This document shows, one piece after another, positions 15,555-22,683 of a stretch of 24,618 nt of DNA (the first letter of the stretch is position 1; every line of letters begins with the position of its first letter). Position numbers and translations under genes: made by a program. A model generated the notes under the pieces. It made no database searches. It was not told where the DNA came from and worked only from the letters and a program-made list of their open reading frames with translations. This stretch comes from JAJOKI01 sp964412405 (GTDB lineage Archaea > Halobacteriota > UBA148 > JAJOKI01): the NCBI GenBank assembly GCA_964412405.1, contig CAYPOB010000006.1:1-24618 (forward strand), read 5' to 3'.

Positions 15555-15845
15555 ATCACCAAATCCCTTCGCTATGAGTATTTTTTTTACCCTGTCTTTA
15601 TGATTTCCTTGTAATTCTATCTGTCCATCTTTGGTTGTTCCACCGCACGCCAGTCGTGATTTCAAGTAACTGGAGAGTTCACCAATATCGATCTCGTGTG
15701 GGTCAAGCCCCTCGATAATTGTTACCTCTTTTCCATATCTACGCCTATTCACTTTAATCACTATCCTTTGTTGCTCTTTTGCAACTTCCTCGCAAACGCA
15801 GAGTTCGCGCGGTAAGCCACAAATGGAGCACATTTCTGAACTCAT
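15540..15845 (-). CDS. Translation initiation factor aIF1 (SUI1 family)
   Basis: This small factor binds the 30S P-site region and enforces start-codon fidelity. The 101-residue protein begins with a four-cysteine knuckle (CSICGLPRELCVC) and continues with the SUI1 fold: RIVIKVNRRRYGKEVTIIEG, LKSRLACGGTTKDGQIELQG and KKILIAKGFGD. The basic GGTTKDG loop is the ribosome-contact signature. The last residues (VEIS) and the stop codon lie within a palindromic repeat unit (15530-15554), so the natural C-terminus was probably replaced or trimmed. GGAGGG is upstream of the ATG and a TATA-like GATATAAAC lies before that. Confidence 0.93.
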   Translation of the reverse strand: MSSEMCSICGLPRELCVCEEVAKEQQRIVIKVNRRRYGKEVTIIEGLDPHEIDIGELSSYLKSRLACGGTTKDGQIELQGNHKDRVKKILIAKGFGDVEIS

Positions 15846-15953
15846 TTTTTGTAAAGCCCTCCAAGATGGTTTATATCTCTTATAACATATAGATGAAATG
15901 GTTCTTGAGATAATCTTATGGTATGTAGTGGTGTTAGTATGCTGTGATAATAT

Positions 15954-16055
15954 GGGTCCGTGGTCTAGTTGGTTATGACATCGCCTTTACATAACCCTCT
16001 TCAGCTGAATGGGTGTAGATGGCGGGGATCACCGGTTCGAATCCGGTCGGGCCCA
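15954..16055 (+). tRNA. tRNA-Val (TAC) with a 28-nt intron
   Basis: The acceptor stem GGGTCCG pairs with CGGGCCC, the D arm is GTC...GAC, the anticodon stem TCGCC/GGCGG, and the T arm ACCGG-TTCGAAT-CCGGT. The anticodon TAC is at 15988-15990. An intron of 28 nt (about 15992-16019; ends uncertain by one or two bases because AT is repeated at both junctions) interrupts the loop after position 37, with ACCC/GGGT pairing inside it, as for archaeal splicing-endonuclease introns. No CCA is encoded. Confidence 0.95.
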
Positions 16056-16097
16056 TTATTATGTGGCTGACTGGCTAAGAAAATCTTTGATTTTCGA

Positions 16098-16110
16098 CCG
16101 GTCGGGCCCA
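16098..16110 (+). repeat. Repeat of the tRNA-Val 3' end
   Basis: CCGGTCGGGCCCA here exactly repeats the last 13 nt of tRNA-Val (16043-16055), 55 bp downstream, both followed by TWATWAT-like sequence. It could be a remnant att site or a slip duplication. Confidence 0.6.
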
Positions 16111-16130
16111 TAATATCATAACTCTTTGCA

Positions 16131-16267
16131 AGTCCCGTAGGGTAGCGGTCAATCCTGCAGGCCTTTGGAGCTGCAGTTTCCACTCAAGTAGGAAACTGAC
16201 TGACGTCCAAAAGTGACCAAGTGGGCGAAGACAGCCTGCGACGGCGGTTCGAATCCGCCCGGGACTA
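16131..16267 (+). tRNA. tRNA-Gln (TTG) with a 64-nt intron
   Basis: Acceptor AGTCCCG pairs with CGGGACT, discriminator A. The anticodon stem is CAGGC/GCCTG, the T arm GGCGG-TTCGAAT-CCGCC. The mature loop would be CTTTGGA with anticodon TTG at 16165-16167. The intron, 16169-16232, fits the strict bulge-helix-bulge rule: central helix CTTT/GAAG, 3-nt bulges GGA and ACA, each cut after its second base. An inner hairpin TTTCC/GGAAA is also present. No CCA is encoded. Confidence 0.95.
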
Positions 16268-16275
16268 CTTTGTGA

Positions 16276-16349
16276 GGGGCTGTGGCCTAGTCCGGAAAGG
16301 CGGCTGGCTCCAGACCAGCCGATCGTGGGTTCAAATCCTACCGGCCCCA
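16276..16349 (+). tRNA. tRNA-Trp (CCA), intronless
   Basis: Acceptor GGGGCTG pairs with CGGCCCC (one G-T), the D stem is GCC/GGC, the anticodon stem GCTGG/CCAGC encloses the 7-nt loop CTCCAGA, giving anticodon CCA, and the T arm is GTGGG-TTCAAAT-CCTAC. Many euryarchaeal tRNA-Trp genes carry an intron with box C/D guide function; this one has none. It lies 8 nt after tRNA-Gln, so both are probably co-transcribed. Confidence 0.95.
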
Positions 16350-16405
16350 CTTTACCTTAAATTCGGCAGGGAGTATATGACTGCCATGGGCAGGATCTTT
16401 TATGT

Positions 16406-16456
16406 GTTGAAATCTCGTAGAGATTGCAACTCCGTCAGATGTTCCATCTGGCGCAG
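16406..16456 (+). repeat. 51-nt double-hairpin unit (third full copy)
   Basis: The same unit as at 15453-15554 but in rightward orientation: a 25-nt hairpin with arms GTTGAAATCTC and GAGATTGCAAC around GTA, then a 26-nt part TCCGTCAGAT...ATCTGGCGCAG. It sits between tRNA-Trp and the promoter of the HTH gene. Confidence 0.8.
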
Positions 16457-16529
16457 AATGAGAATACTTCGTCTAATGACGATGTTTAATTCGTTAAATT
16501 TATAACCCATCGCTACAATATATTTTTCA

Positions 16530-17243
16530 ATGGACGAAAACGAACTCGTTGATATTCGTAAAAGATTGACTGAAAAGATGGCTGGAGAAATAACCATCTC
16601 TGACAATCCAGGTGAAACTCTCAGGAAATGGAGAAGGAACTTCGAGATAGCCCAAGTCGACCTTTCAAATTTTTTGAATATAACTCCATCAGTTATCAGC
16701 GATTATGAAAATGGGCGCCGCAAGTCTCCAGGGACACATATCATAAACAAAATCATAAATGCATTGCTGACAATAGACCTGAAAAACGGCGGCAATAAGA
16801 TTAGAATTTATCAAAGTATCTTAGACCGCGGATTCGATATTAACGTAGTCTATGATATCCATGAATATTCGATGCCGCTCAAACTCGATGACTTTGCCAG
16901 GATGATCGATGCAGAAAAAATTACGGGAAATTTCACCAAAATGATTAACGGACATACCATAATCGACAGTTTGAGGGCAATCGTGGAATTATCCTCCAAT
17001 GAGTTCTTCAGATTATATGGATGGAGTACCGAAAGGGCATTGATTTTTACGAGAGTATCCACTGGCAAGTCGCCACTGGTAGCGATTCGAGTTACTAATT
17101 TCAAGCCAGGCGCCGTAGTTTTTCATGGGTTAAATGTATCAAAAGTAGACCCCATCGCGAAGAGGATTGCAGAAATAGAACAGGTGCCGTTGATGACGAC
17201 CAATTTACCCATAAACGAGTTGATCAAGGCACTAAGGAGTTGA
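16530..17243 (+). CDS. HTH (XRE-type) transcriptional regulator next to the mevalonate genes
   Basis: A 237-residue regulator. Residues about 28-80 form a Cro/XRE helix-turn-helix (GETLRKWRRNFEIAQVDLSN, then ITPSVISDYENGRRKSPG). The remaining 150 residues are an archaeal ligand-sensing or dimerisation region (VVYDIHEYSMPLKLDDFARM, RVSTGKSPLVAIRVTNFKP) like those of COG1709 predicted regulators, which are often found beside HMG-CoA synthase genes. A TATA-like AATTTATAAC sits about 27 nt before the ATG, so the message is probably leaderless. The HMG-CoA synthase gene starts 9 nt after its stop, suggesting it controls the operon it heads. Confidence 0.88.
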   Translation: MDENELVDIRKRLTEKMAGEITISDNPGETLRKWRRNFEIAQVDLSNFLNITPSVISDYENGRRKSPGTHIINKIINALLTIDLKNGGNKIRIYQSILDRGFDINVVYDIHEYSMPLKLDDFARMIDAEKITGNFTKMINGHTIIDSLRAIVELSSNEFFRLYGWSTERALIFTRVSTGKSPLVAIRVTNFKPGAVVFHGLNVSKVDPIAKRIAEIEQVPLMTTNLPINELIKALRS

Positions 17244-17252
17244 AATAGTCGT

Positions 17253-18293
17253 ATGAGTATTGGAATCACAAGTTATGGCGTGTATATCCCACGGTATAGG
17301 ATCAAGATCGAAGAGATTGCAAGAGTATGGGGCGGCAATCCAGATCTCATTAAAAAGGGATTGCGCGTATGTGAAAAATCCGTGCCGGACATCGATGAAG
17401 ATGCGGCGACCATTGCGGTAGAAGCGGCAAGAAATGCGGTTCGCAGGAACAATATCGATCCCAAGGAGATCGGAGCGATTTATGTTGGTTCAGAGAGTCA
17501 CCCCTATGCAGTCAAACCTACGGCTACGATAGTTGCAGAGGCGATTCAGGCAACACCTGACTTGACCGCCGCAGATTTTGAATTCGCCTGCAAAGCGGGC
17601 ACGGCAGCCATTCAAACCTGTATGGGAGAGGTAGCCGCTGGAATGGTCAAGTACGGTATGGCCATTGGCTCGGATGTCTCACAAGGTGCACCTGGCGATG
17701 CGCTGGAATATACGACAGCCGCTGGTGGAGCTGCTTACATCATCGGAAAGAGAAACCTTATCGCCAAAATAGAGGACACCACATCATTTACCACGGATAC
17801 TCCTGACTTTTGGAGGCGAGAGGGAATGAATTATCCGATGCATGGGGGGAGATTTACTGGTGCGCCCGCATATTTTAAACATATCGTCTCCGCGACGAAG
17901 AACCTGATGATGAAAAACGATACGAAACCCAGTGATTATGACTATGTGGTATTTCACCAGCCCAATGGCAAATTTCCATTAAGGGTGGCCAAGATGCTGG
18001 GGTTCTCGGAAGAGCAGGTTAGACCGGGGTTGGTTGTATCTACGTTAGGCAATACATACTCTGGCTCATCATTGATAGGTCTGGCAGCAGTCCTCGACCA
18101 GGCAAAAGCAGGGTCCATGATACTGATGACATCGTTCGGCTCGGGTGCCGGCAGCGATTCATTTTGTATTACCGTGACCGATGGCATCGAGGATGTGCGA
18201 GGTAGGGCACCAACCGTTCGGGAACTTCTGAAAAATCCCAAGTACATAGATTATGCAGTATATGCAAAACACAAAGGAAAAATAGTGATGTAA
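17253..18293 (+). CDS. Hydroxymethylglutaryl-CoA synthase (archaeal type)
   Basis: Condenses acetoacetyl-CoA with acetyl-CoA to HMG-CoA, the second committed step to isoprenoid lipids. The 346-residue thiolase-fold enzyme carries the catalytic cysteine in FEFACKAGTAA (Cys113), a general-base glutamate in VGSESHP (Glu81), the histidine in VVFHQPNGKFP (His235) and a GNTYSGSSL motif. In archaea this enzyme forms a channelling complex with an acetoacetyl-CoA thiolase and a DUF35 protein, and both genes follow here. The start at 17253 has an AGGAG about 16 nt upstream, rather distant. Confidence 0.96.
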   Translation: MSIGITSYGVYIPRYRIKIEEIARVWGGNPDLIKKGLRVCEKSVPDIDEDAATIAVEAARNAVRRNNIDPKEIGAIYVGSESHPYAVKPTATIVAEAIQATPDLTAADFEFACKAGTAAIQTCMGEVAAGMVKYGMAIGSDVSQGAPGDALEYTTAAGGAAYIIGKRNLIAKIEDTTSFTTDTPDFWRREGMNYPMHGGRFTGAPAYFKHIVSATKNLMMKNDTKPSDYDYVVFHQPNGKFPLRVAKMLGFSEEQVRPGLVVSTLGNTYSGSSLIGLAAVLDQAKAGSMILMTSFGSGAGSDSFCITVTDGIEDVRGRAPTVRELLKNPKYIDYAVYAKHKGKIVM

Positions 18294-18295
18294 AC

Positions 18296-19468
18296 ATGAG
18301 AGATGTTGCGATAATTGGAATAGGCTGTACACATTTCGGCGAAATGTGGGAGCGGTCGTTTAGGGACCTGTTCGTCGAAGCTGGTTCGGATGCCTTAGCT
18401 GATGCAGTCATTCATGGCGAAGAAATCGATGCACTATACGTTGGAAATATGAGCGCTGGCAGGTTCATCGATCAAGAGCATATCGGTGCCTTGATAGTAG
18501 ATTACGCAGGACTGGCGGGCTCATTGCATATCCCCAGTACACGAGTGGAGGCGGCATGTGCATCCGGCGGACTTGCTCTGCGGCAGGCATTCCTTGCAGT
18601 TGCCTCGGGTCACCATGATATCGTGGTGGCGGCTGGTGTTGAAAAGATGACCGATGTTGGAACTGAGACGACTATTGATACGCTCGCTTCTGCCGCTGAT
18701 CGAGAGTGGGAGGGATTCATGGGTGCTACGTTTCCTGGATTATATGCCATGATAGCACGCTTACATATTCATAAATATGGCACCACCATGGAGCAACTGG
18801 CACAGGTAGCGGTTAAAAATCATCACAATGCAACGATGAATCCCAAGGCACAGTACAAAAACGAGATATCGACATCGGTCGTTTTGAACTCCGCAATGGT
18901 AGCGGATCCACTCAGAATGTATGATTGTTCACCGATAACCGATGGTGCTGCCGCCATAGTACTTGCACCAGCGGAAGTCGCACGCCAGTTTACCGATACT
19001 CCTATTTACATAAGCGCTTCAGCGCAGGCAAGCGACACCATCGCACTCCATGATAGGCGGGATATCACCACTCTGGATGCGACCGTACATGCCGCTAGAT
19101 GGGCGTATAAAAAAGCAGGCATAGGGCCAGAGGATATCCACCTTGCAGAAGTTCACGATTGTTTTACTATCGCTGAGGTCTGTGCAATCGAGGATCTTGG
19201 TTTCGTCAAAAAGGGCGAGGGCGGTCCTGCAACCGAAGAAGGTATGACTGCACTGGATGGCAAGATACCGATAAACCCAAGCGGCGGCTTAAAGGCCTGT
19301 GGACATCCTGTTGGTGCAACGGGCATAAAACAAGCAGCGGAAATCGTCTCACAGCTTCGAGGAGAGGCGGGAAAACGACAAGTGGCTAAAGCAGAGATGG
19401 GTTTGGCACATAATATCGGAGGCACCGGTGGAACGGCAATAGTCCATATTCTGAGCAGTAATAGGTGA
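18296..19468 (+). CDS. Acetoacetyl-CoA thiolase (archaeal, SCP-x/thiolase II-like)
   Basis: Makes acetoacetyl-CoA from two acetyl-CoA and passes it to HMG-CoA synthase. The 390-residue chain has the nucleophilic cysteine in EAACASGGLALRQAF (Cys88), HDCFTIAE with the active-site His, and the C-terminal NPSGGLKACGHPVGATG with the second His/Cys pair. The start lies 2 nt after the synthase stop. In this thiolase subfamily the C-terminal domain docks on a DUF35 subunit, encoded next. Confidence 0.95.
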   Translation: MRDVAIIGIGCTHFGEMWERSFRDLFVEAGSDALADAVIHGEEIDALYVGNMSAGRFIDQEHIGALIVDYAGLAGSLHIPSTRVEAACASGGLALRQAFLAVASGHHDIVVAAGVEKMTDVGTETTIDTLASAADREWEGFMGATFPGLYAMIARLHIHKYGTTMEQLAQVAVKNHHNATMNPKAQYKNEISTSVVLNSAMVADPLRMYDCSPITDGAAAIVLAPAEVARQFTDTPIYISASAQASDTIALHDRRDITTLDATVHAARWAYKKAGIGPEDIHLAEVHDCFTIAEVCAIEDLGFVKKGEGGPATEEGMTALDGKIPINPSGGLKACGHPVGATGIKQAAEIVSQLRGEAGKRQVAKAEMGLAHNIGGTGGTAIVHILSSNR

Positions 19469-19472
19469 TAAA

Positions 19473-19871
19473 ATGACAGTGCCAAGATTCTGGAGACACA
19501 TATCGGCGAGATATAATTTAACTGGAACGCAGTGTAAAAGTTGTGGGGAATGTTATTTCCCTCCGAGGACCACCTGTCCAGTATGCAGAAGAGATGGAAA
19601 AATCACAGAATACAGATTCAAAGGAACGGGAGAAGTGGTCACATATACAGTAGTATATTCGGCGTCTGACCGTTTCAACAAGCAAACGCCTTACGTGCTT
19701 GCCATAATCAAATTAGAGGAGGGACCGCAATTGACCGGGCAGGTAATATGTGGCCCTGCAGAGATTAAAATCGGCATGAAAGTAAGGTCTGTTTTCCGAA
19801 AGTTGGGGGAAGATGGTCCCGAAGGCATCATATATTATGGCACTAAATTCATACCTGTGAGCGTGTCTTAG
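19473..19871 (+). CDS. DUF35 zinc-ribbon/OB-fold subunit of the thiolase-HMGCS complex
   Basis: A 132-residue protein with an N-terminal rubredoxin-like zinc ribbon (CKSCG at 21-25 and CPVC at 35-38) and a C-terminal OB fold (GEVVTYTVVYSAS, then GPQLTGQVICGPAEIKIGMKV). In Methanothermococcus the equivalent protein bridges thiolase and HMG-CoA synthase and provides the shared CoA site, so acetoacetyl-CoA is channelled. It starts 4 nt after the thiolase stop and ends one base before the reductase ATG. Confidence 0.93.
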   Translation: MTVPRFWRHISARYNLTGTQCKSCGECYFPPRTTCPVCRRDGKITEYRFKGTGEVVTYTVVYSASDRFNKQTPYVLAIIKLEEGPQLTGQVICGPAEIKIGMKVRSVFRKLGEDGPEGIIYYGTKFIPVSVS

Positions 19872-19872
19872 A

Positions 19873-21150
19873 ATGAATAAAACATCGAGGATTCCTGGTT
19901 TTTATAATCTAAGCCCCCGAGGAAGAGGAGAGAAGGTCAAAGAGTTTGCTGCCCTGGATGATGCATCTCTAAAAAACATCAGCAAAACCGGGGCACTGGA
20001 ATTGGATAAAGTGGACAAGATGGTCGAGAATGCAATCGGCGTAATGGAAGTGCCTCTTGGGATTGCTACGAACTTCCTGGTCAATGACAGGGATTATTTG
20101 ATACCGATGGCAACCGAGGAACCCTCCGTCATCGCAGCTGCCAGCAATGCTGCTAAAATGGCAAGACATAAAGGGGGTTTCACTGCAAGCACGACAGAGC
20201 CAATAATGATAGGGCAGATCCAAATGATGTGCGAGGATCCATGCGCAGCAAGGCAGGCTATTCTGGACACGAAAGAAGAAATTATAGCCCTGGCAAACGA
20301 ACAGAATCCGACATTAGTAAAATTTGGTGGCGGAGCCAAAGATATAGAAGTACGAATCATCGAGACTTCCGCAGGTCCAATGGTGATCACCCATCTGCTT
20401 GTCGATTGTCGTGATGCAATGGGCGCAAATGCAGTCAATACGATGGCGGAGGCAGTGACACCCCTTATTGAAGAGGCGACTTCCGGCAAGGTATATCTCA
20501 GAATTCTCTCCAATCTGGCGGTTAAGAGACTGGCTAAAGCGCAGGCGGTGTTCTCCAGAGATGTACTGGGGGGAGAAAATGTCGTCGATGGAATAATTGT
20601 GGCACAGAAATTCGCAGAATCCGACGCATACAGAGCTGCGACGCACAATAAGGGCGTAATGAATGGAATTTCCGCTGTGACTTTAGCCACCGGCAATGAT
20701 ACGAGAGCTGTCGAATCGGGTGCGCACGCATATGCGGCAATATCGGGCAGATATAAACCCCTGACGAACTATGAGAAAAACGAGAATGGGGATTTAATGG
20801 GGACGATCGAGCTGCCAATTGCGGTCGGCACGGTCGGTGGTGCCACTAGAGTTCATCCGACGGCAATGACCAACTTAAAGATTTTGGGGGTGAAAACTGC
20901 ATCGGAACTGGCGCAGGTGATGGCGTCGGTTGGCTTGGCACAAAACCTCGCTGCGCTTCGCGCTTTGGCGACGGAAGGAATACAGAAAGGGCACATGTCC
21001 CTGCATGCAAAAAACATAGCAGTCATGGCAGGTGCGACTGGCGACATGGTGGATAAGATTGCAGGTGCTCTGTTCGAAGAGGGAAGAATACGATTGGACC
21101 GAGCTAAAGAGCTTTTAAAAAGCTATGAGGAGGAAAATGAGAAGAGATAA
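19873..21150 (+). CDS. mvaA: Hydroxymethylglutaryl-CoA reductase, class II
   Basis: Reduces HMG-CoA to mevalonate. The sequence is of the class II (bacterial/Archaeoglobus) kind and not the class I kind usual in archaea: no N-terminal extension, IPGFYNLSPRGR at the start, VPLGIATNFLVNDRDY, ATEEPSVIAAASNAAKMAR with catalytic Glu83, VDCRDAMGANAVNTMAEA, HNKGVMNG with Lys260, GNDTRAVE with Asp276, and KGHMSLHAKN with the catalytic His374. The length, 425 residues, is normal for class II. It is embedded in an otherwise archaeal mevalonate operon, one base after DUF35, which points to gene replacement by transfer. Class II enzymes often prefer NADH; cofactor use here is unknown. Confidence 0.95.
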   Translation: MNKTSRIPGFYNLSPRGRGEKVKEFAALDDASLKNISKTGALELDKVDKMVENAIGVMEVPLGIATNFLVNDRDYLIPMATEEPSVIAAASNAAKMARHKGGFTASTTEPIMIGQIQMMCEDPCAARQAILDTKEEIIALANEQNPTLVKFGGGAKDIEVRIIETSAGPMVITHLLVDCRDAMGANAVNTMAEAVTPLIEEATSGKVYLRILSNLAVKRLAKAQAVFSRDVLGGENVVDGIIVAQKFAESDAYRAATHNKGVMNGISAVTLATGNDTRAVESGAHAYAAISGRYKPLTNYEKNENGDLMGTIELPIAVGTVGGATRVHPTAMTNLKILGVKTASELAQVMASVGLAQNLAALRALATEGIQKGHMSLHAKNIAVMAGATGDMVDKIAGALFEEGRIRLDRAKELLKSYEEENEKR

Positions 21151-21934
21151 GGTCACCGTGCCAAAATTGATGGAGATGAAGAAATCCGGAAAGAAGATTA
21201 CCATGCTCACCGCCTATGATTGCTCTTTTGCAGAGATATTGGATGAAGCGGGAATCGATATCTTGTTGGTGGGGGACTCCTTGGGAAATGTAGTCTTGGG
21301 CTATGAGAACACTCTTCCTGTGACGATGGAAGATATCATCCATCACACGAAAGCGGTTTCCAGGGGCGTAAAGAACGCTTTGGTGGTCGGCGATATGCCC
21401 TTCATGTCATACTTTAACAGAGAAGAGGCACTGAGAAACGCTGGTAGGTTGATTCGAGCAGGAGCGGAGGCCGTCAAACTAGAGGGCGGTTTGGCATTTG
21501 AGGATAAAATCAGAGCGCTGACCGAAGCTGGCATCCCGGTCATGGGGCACGTTGGCTTGATGCCGCAGTCCATACATCAGATGGGGGGCTATAAGGTTCA
21601 GGGCAAAACACCCGAGGAGATGGAGAAGATATTGGATGAGGCGAAAGTTGTTGAGAGTGCAGGAGCCTTCTCAATCGTACTGGAGGGGATGCCATCAGAC
21701 CTGGCAAAAAATATCACCGAAGAACTAAAGATTTTGACGATAGGTATTGGCGCAGGAGCTTATTGCGATGGGCAGGTATTGGTGACCCACGATCTCCTGG
21801 GATTTTATGAAAAGACGCCAAGATTCGTGAAGAGGTATGCAAATCTGAGGAAGGTCATGTTGGAGGCGTCCAGAAAATATAAAAAAGACGTGGATGAAGG
21901 AGCGTTTCCCACCGATCGACATAGCTATTCATGA
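21137..21934 (+). CDS. panB: 3-methyl-2-oxobutanoate hydroxymethyltransferase
   Basis: PanB transfers a hydroxymethyl group from methylene-tetrahydropterin to 2-ketoisovalerate, giving ketopantoate for CoA. The 265-residue barrel shows MLTAYDCSFAEIL, the Mg-binding Asp in LLVGDSLGNVVLGY and in VVGDMPFMSY, GHVGLMPQS and a catalytic Glu in IVLEGMP. The frame opens at 21125, but a GAGGAGG directly precedes the ATG at 21137, which also matches the family start. It overlaps the reductase gene by 14 nt. Pairing CoA synthesis with the CoA-demanding mevalonate enzymes makes metabolic sense. Confidence 0.95.
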   Translation: MRRDKVTVPKLMEMKKSGKKITMLTAYDCSFAEILDEAGIDILLVGDSLGNVVLGYENTLPVTMEDIIHHTKAVSRGVKNALVVGDMPFMSYFNREEALRNAGRLIRAGAEAVKLEGGLAFEDKIRALTEAGIPVMGHVGLMPQSIHQMGGYKVQGKTPEEMEKILDEAKVVESAGAFSIVLEGMPSDLAKNITEELKILTIGIGAGAYCDGQVLVTHDLLGFYEKTPRFVKRYANLRKVMLEASRKYKKDVDEGAFPTDRHSYS

Positions 21935-21993
21935 TGCGGTCACGTATCTTAAATAATCTTTCTTAGGCGTTATCCATCACCAAGCAAAATTTC

Positions 21994-22123
21994 GCTTAAC
22001 GTTCTGCGAATGTTGAAACTCTAATAGGAGTTACAACTCTCGCAGATCTCTGATCTGCGACAAAAAGAAGTTGCCGAAGGCATTTGGGCGAAGCGTAGTG
22101 AAGCCTTTTATTCGCTGTTAAGT
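21994..22123 (-). repeat. attC-like dyad 1 flanking the MNT gene
   Basis: On the leftward strand it begins ACTTAAC (fits RYYYAAC) and ends GTTAAGC (fits GTTRRRY). Just inside, GCGAAT and ATTCGC pair, separated from the outer boxes by unpaired bases (1 nt on one side, 5 on the other). This is the R''-L''...L'-R' plan of integron attC sites, 130 nt long. The asymmetric spacer is atypical, so this is a candidate only. Confidence 0.35.
22012..22062 (+). repeat. 51-nt-type double-hairpin unit (fourth copy)
   Basis: A 26-nt hairpin GTTGAAACTC...GGAGTTACAAC with a 4-nt loop is followed by TCTCGCAGAT...ATCTGCGACA. It matches the units near 15500 and 16400; the inner arm again changes on both sides (ACTC/GAGT). 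Confidence 0.75.
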
Positions 22124-22180
22124 GACCGAGCGAAGCGAGGCAAGGCAACGAAGTTGCCGCAGAGTGCCCGCCGTTGCCCC

Positions 22181-22229
22181 TTAACTTCATCCCTTTACCT
22201 CCTCCAATATTTTTTCAAATATGTTCTTT
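22181..22229 (-). pseudogene. Start signal of a lost gene downstream of the MNT gene
   Basis: After the MNT stop, the leftward strand reads GGAGGAGGTAAAGGG then ATG AAG and runs directly into GTTAAGG and palindromic text. A strong ribosome binding site and ATG with no conserved coding sequence behind them suggest that the partner gene, expected to be a HEPN toxin, was cut away after codon 2. Confidence 0.4.
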
Positions 22230-22526
22230 TCATACTGTTACAACCTCTTTAAGGATATATGTTCCAATGTGTGGCTTGAGTGCTTTTTTAGATACGAGGT
22301 CTACTTTTCTACCTATCAGATTGCTCAGATATTCTTCCAGTTCAAGAAATTTAAAGAATCCTATCGTTTTCTCGAATTCAATCAGTATGTCTACATCACT
22401 CTCCTCTTTCACTTCTCCCCTCACAAAAGAGCCGAAGATCCCAATTTCTTTGACACCATACTTCTCCTTAAGTTCTTTCTTGTGTTCTTCGAGAATCCTT
22501 CTTATCTTATCAAGTGATTTCTTCAT
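22230..22526 (-). CDS. MNT-type minimal nucleotidyltransferase (antitoxin-like)
   Basis: A 98-residue protein of the polymerase-beta-like MNT family. The signature GSFVRGEVKEESDVDILIEF (residues 32-51) gives the GS motif and the two metal-binding aspartates Asp44 and Asp46. The helical N-terminus (KIRRILEEHKKELKEKYGV) and the C-terminal IGRKVDLVSKKALKPHI are typical. MNT proteins usually work with a HEPN RNase encoded next to them and AMPylate it as antitoxins. No HEPN gene is present on either side. AGGTGG lies seven bases before the ATG. The gene has its own AT-rich upstream region and is bracketed by attC-like dyads. Confidence 0.9.
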   Translation of the reverse strand: MKKSLDKIRRILEEHKKELKEKYGVKEIGIFGSFVRGEVKEESDVDILIEFEKTIGFFKFLELEEYLSNLIGRKVDLVSKKALKPHIGTYILKEVVTV

Positions 22527-22590
22527 TGTTTGCCACCTTTTTATTTATGCTCTCGGGTTTAAATGTTTTCAAGGCGATGGCGGGCATTTC

Positions 22591-22674
22591 ACTTAACGGG
22601 CTCGATGTATGCGAAGTTCCGAGCGAAACGAGGAATTTGAGTGAGCGTAGCGAACCACAAACACCGTGTTAAGC
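22591..22674 (-). repeat. attC-like dyad 2 upstream of the MNT gene
   Basis: An 84-nt segment begins GCTTAAC and ends GTTAAGT on the leftward strand, again fitting RYYYAAC and GTTRRRY. The inner pairing is weaker than in dyad 1 (TATGC/GCGTA and AAGTTCC/GGAATTT). Candidate only. Confidence 0.3.
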
Positions 22675-22683
22675 GACGTGCCA

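Larger units (their letters stand above)
21935..22229. other. Repeat-filled intergenic region after panB
   Basis: No conserved gene is visible. It holds an attC-like dyad (21994-22123), a 51-nt-type double hairpin (22012-22062), the hairpins TGCC-GAA-GGCA and GGCAAC-GAA-GTTGCC, and mirror-symmetric GAGCGAAGCGAG text near 22128. A 64-codon leftward frame across it is low-complexity translation of these repeats. Confidence 0.6.

Noticed and set aside
16001..16350. Leftward frames antisense to the tRNAs, including one reading GPVGFEPTIGWSGA
   Set aside because: This peptide text is the well-known artefact of translating tRNA genes; the tRNAs fold perfectly and explain the sequence.
21996..22190. 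64-codon leftward frame with a strong ribosome binding site
   Set aside because: After the first two codons it only translates palindromic repeats and has biased, low-complexity composition; I kept the start signal as a remnant, not the protein.
22174..22596. Rightward frame of 140 codons over the MNT gene
   Set aside because: It is antisense to a protein with clear MNT motifs and a good ribosome binding site.
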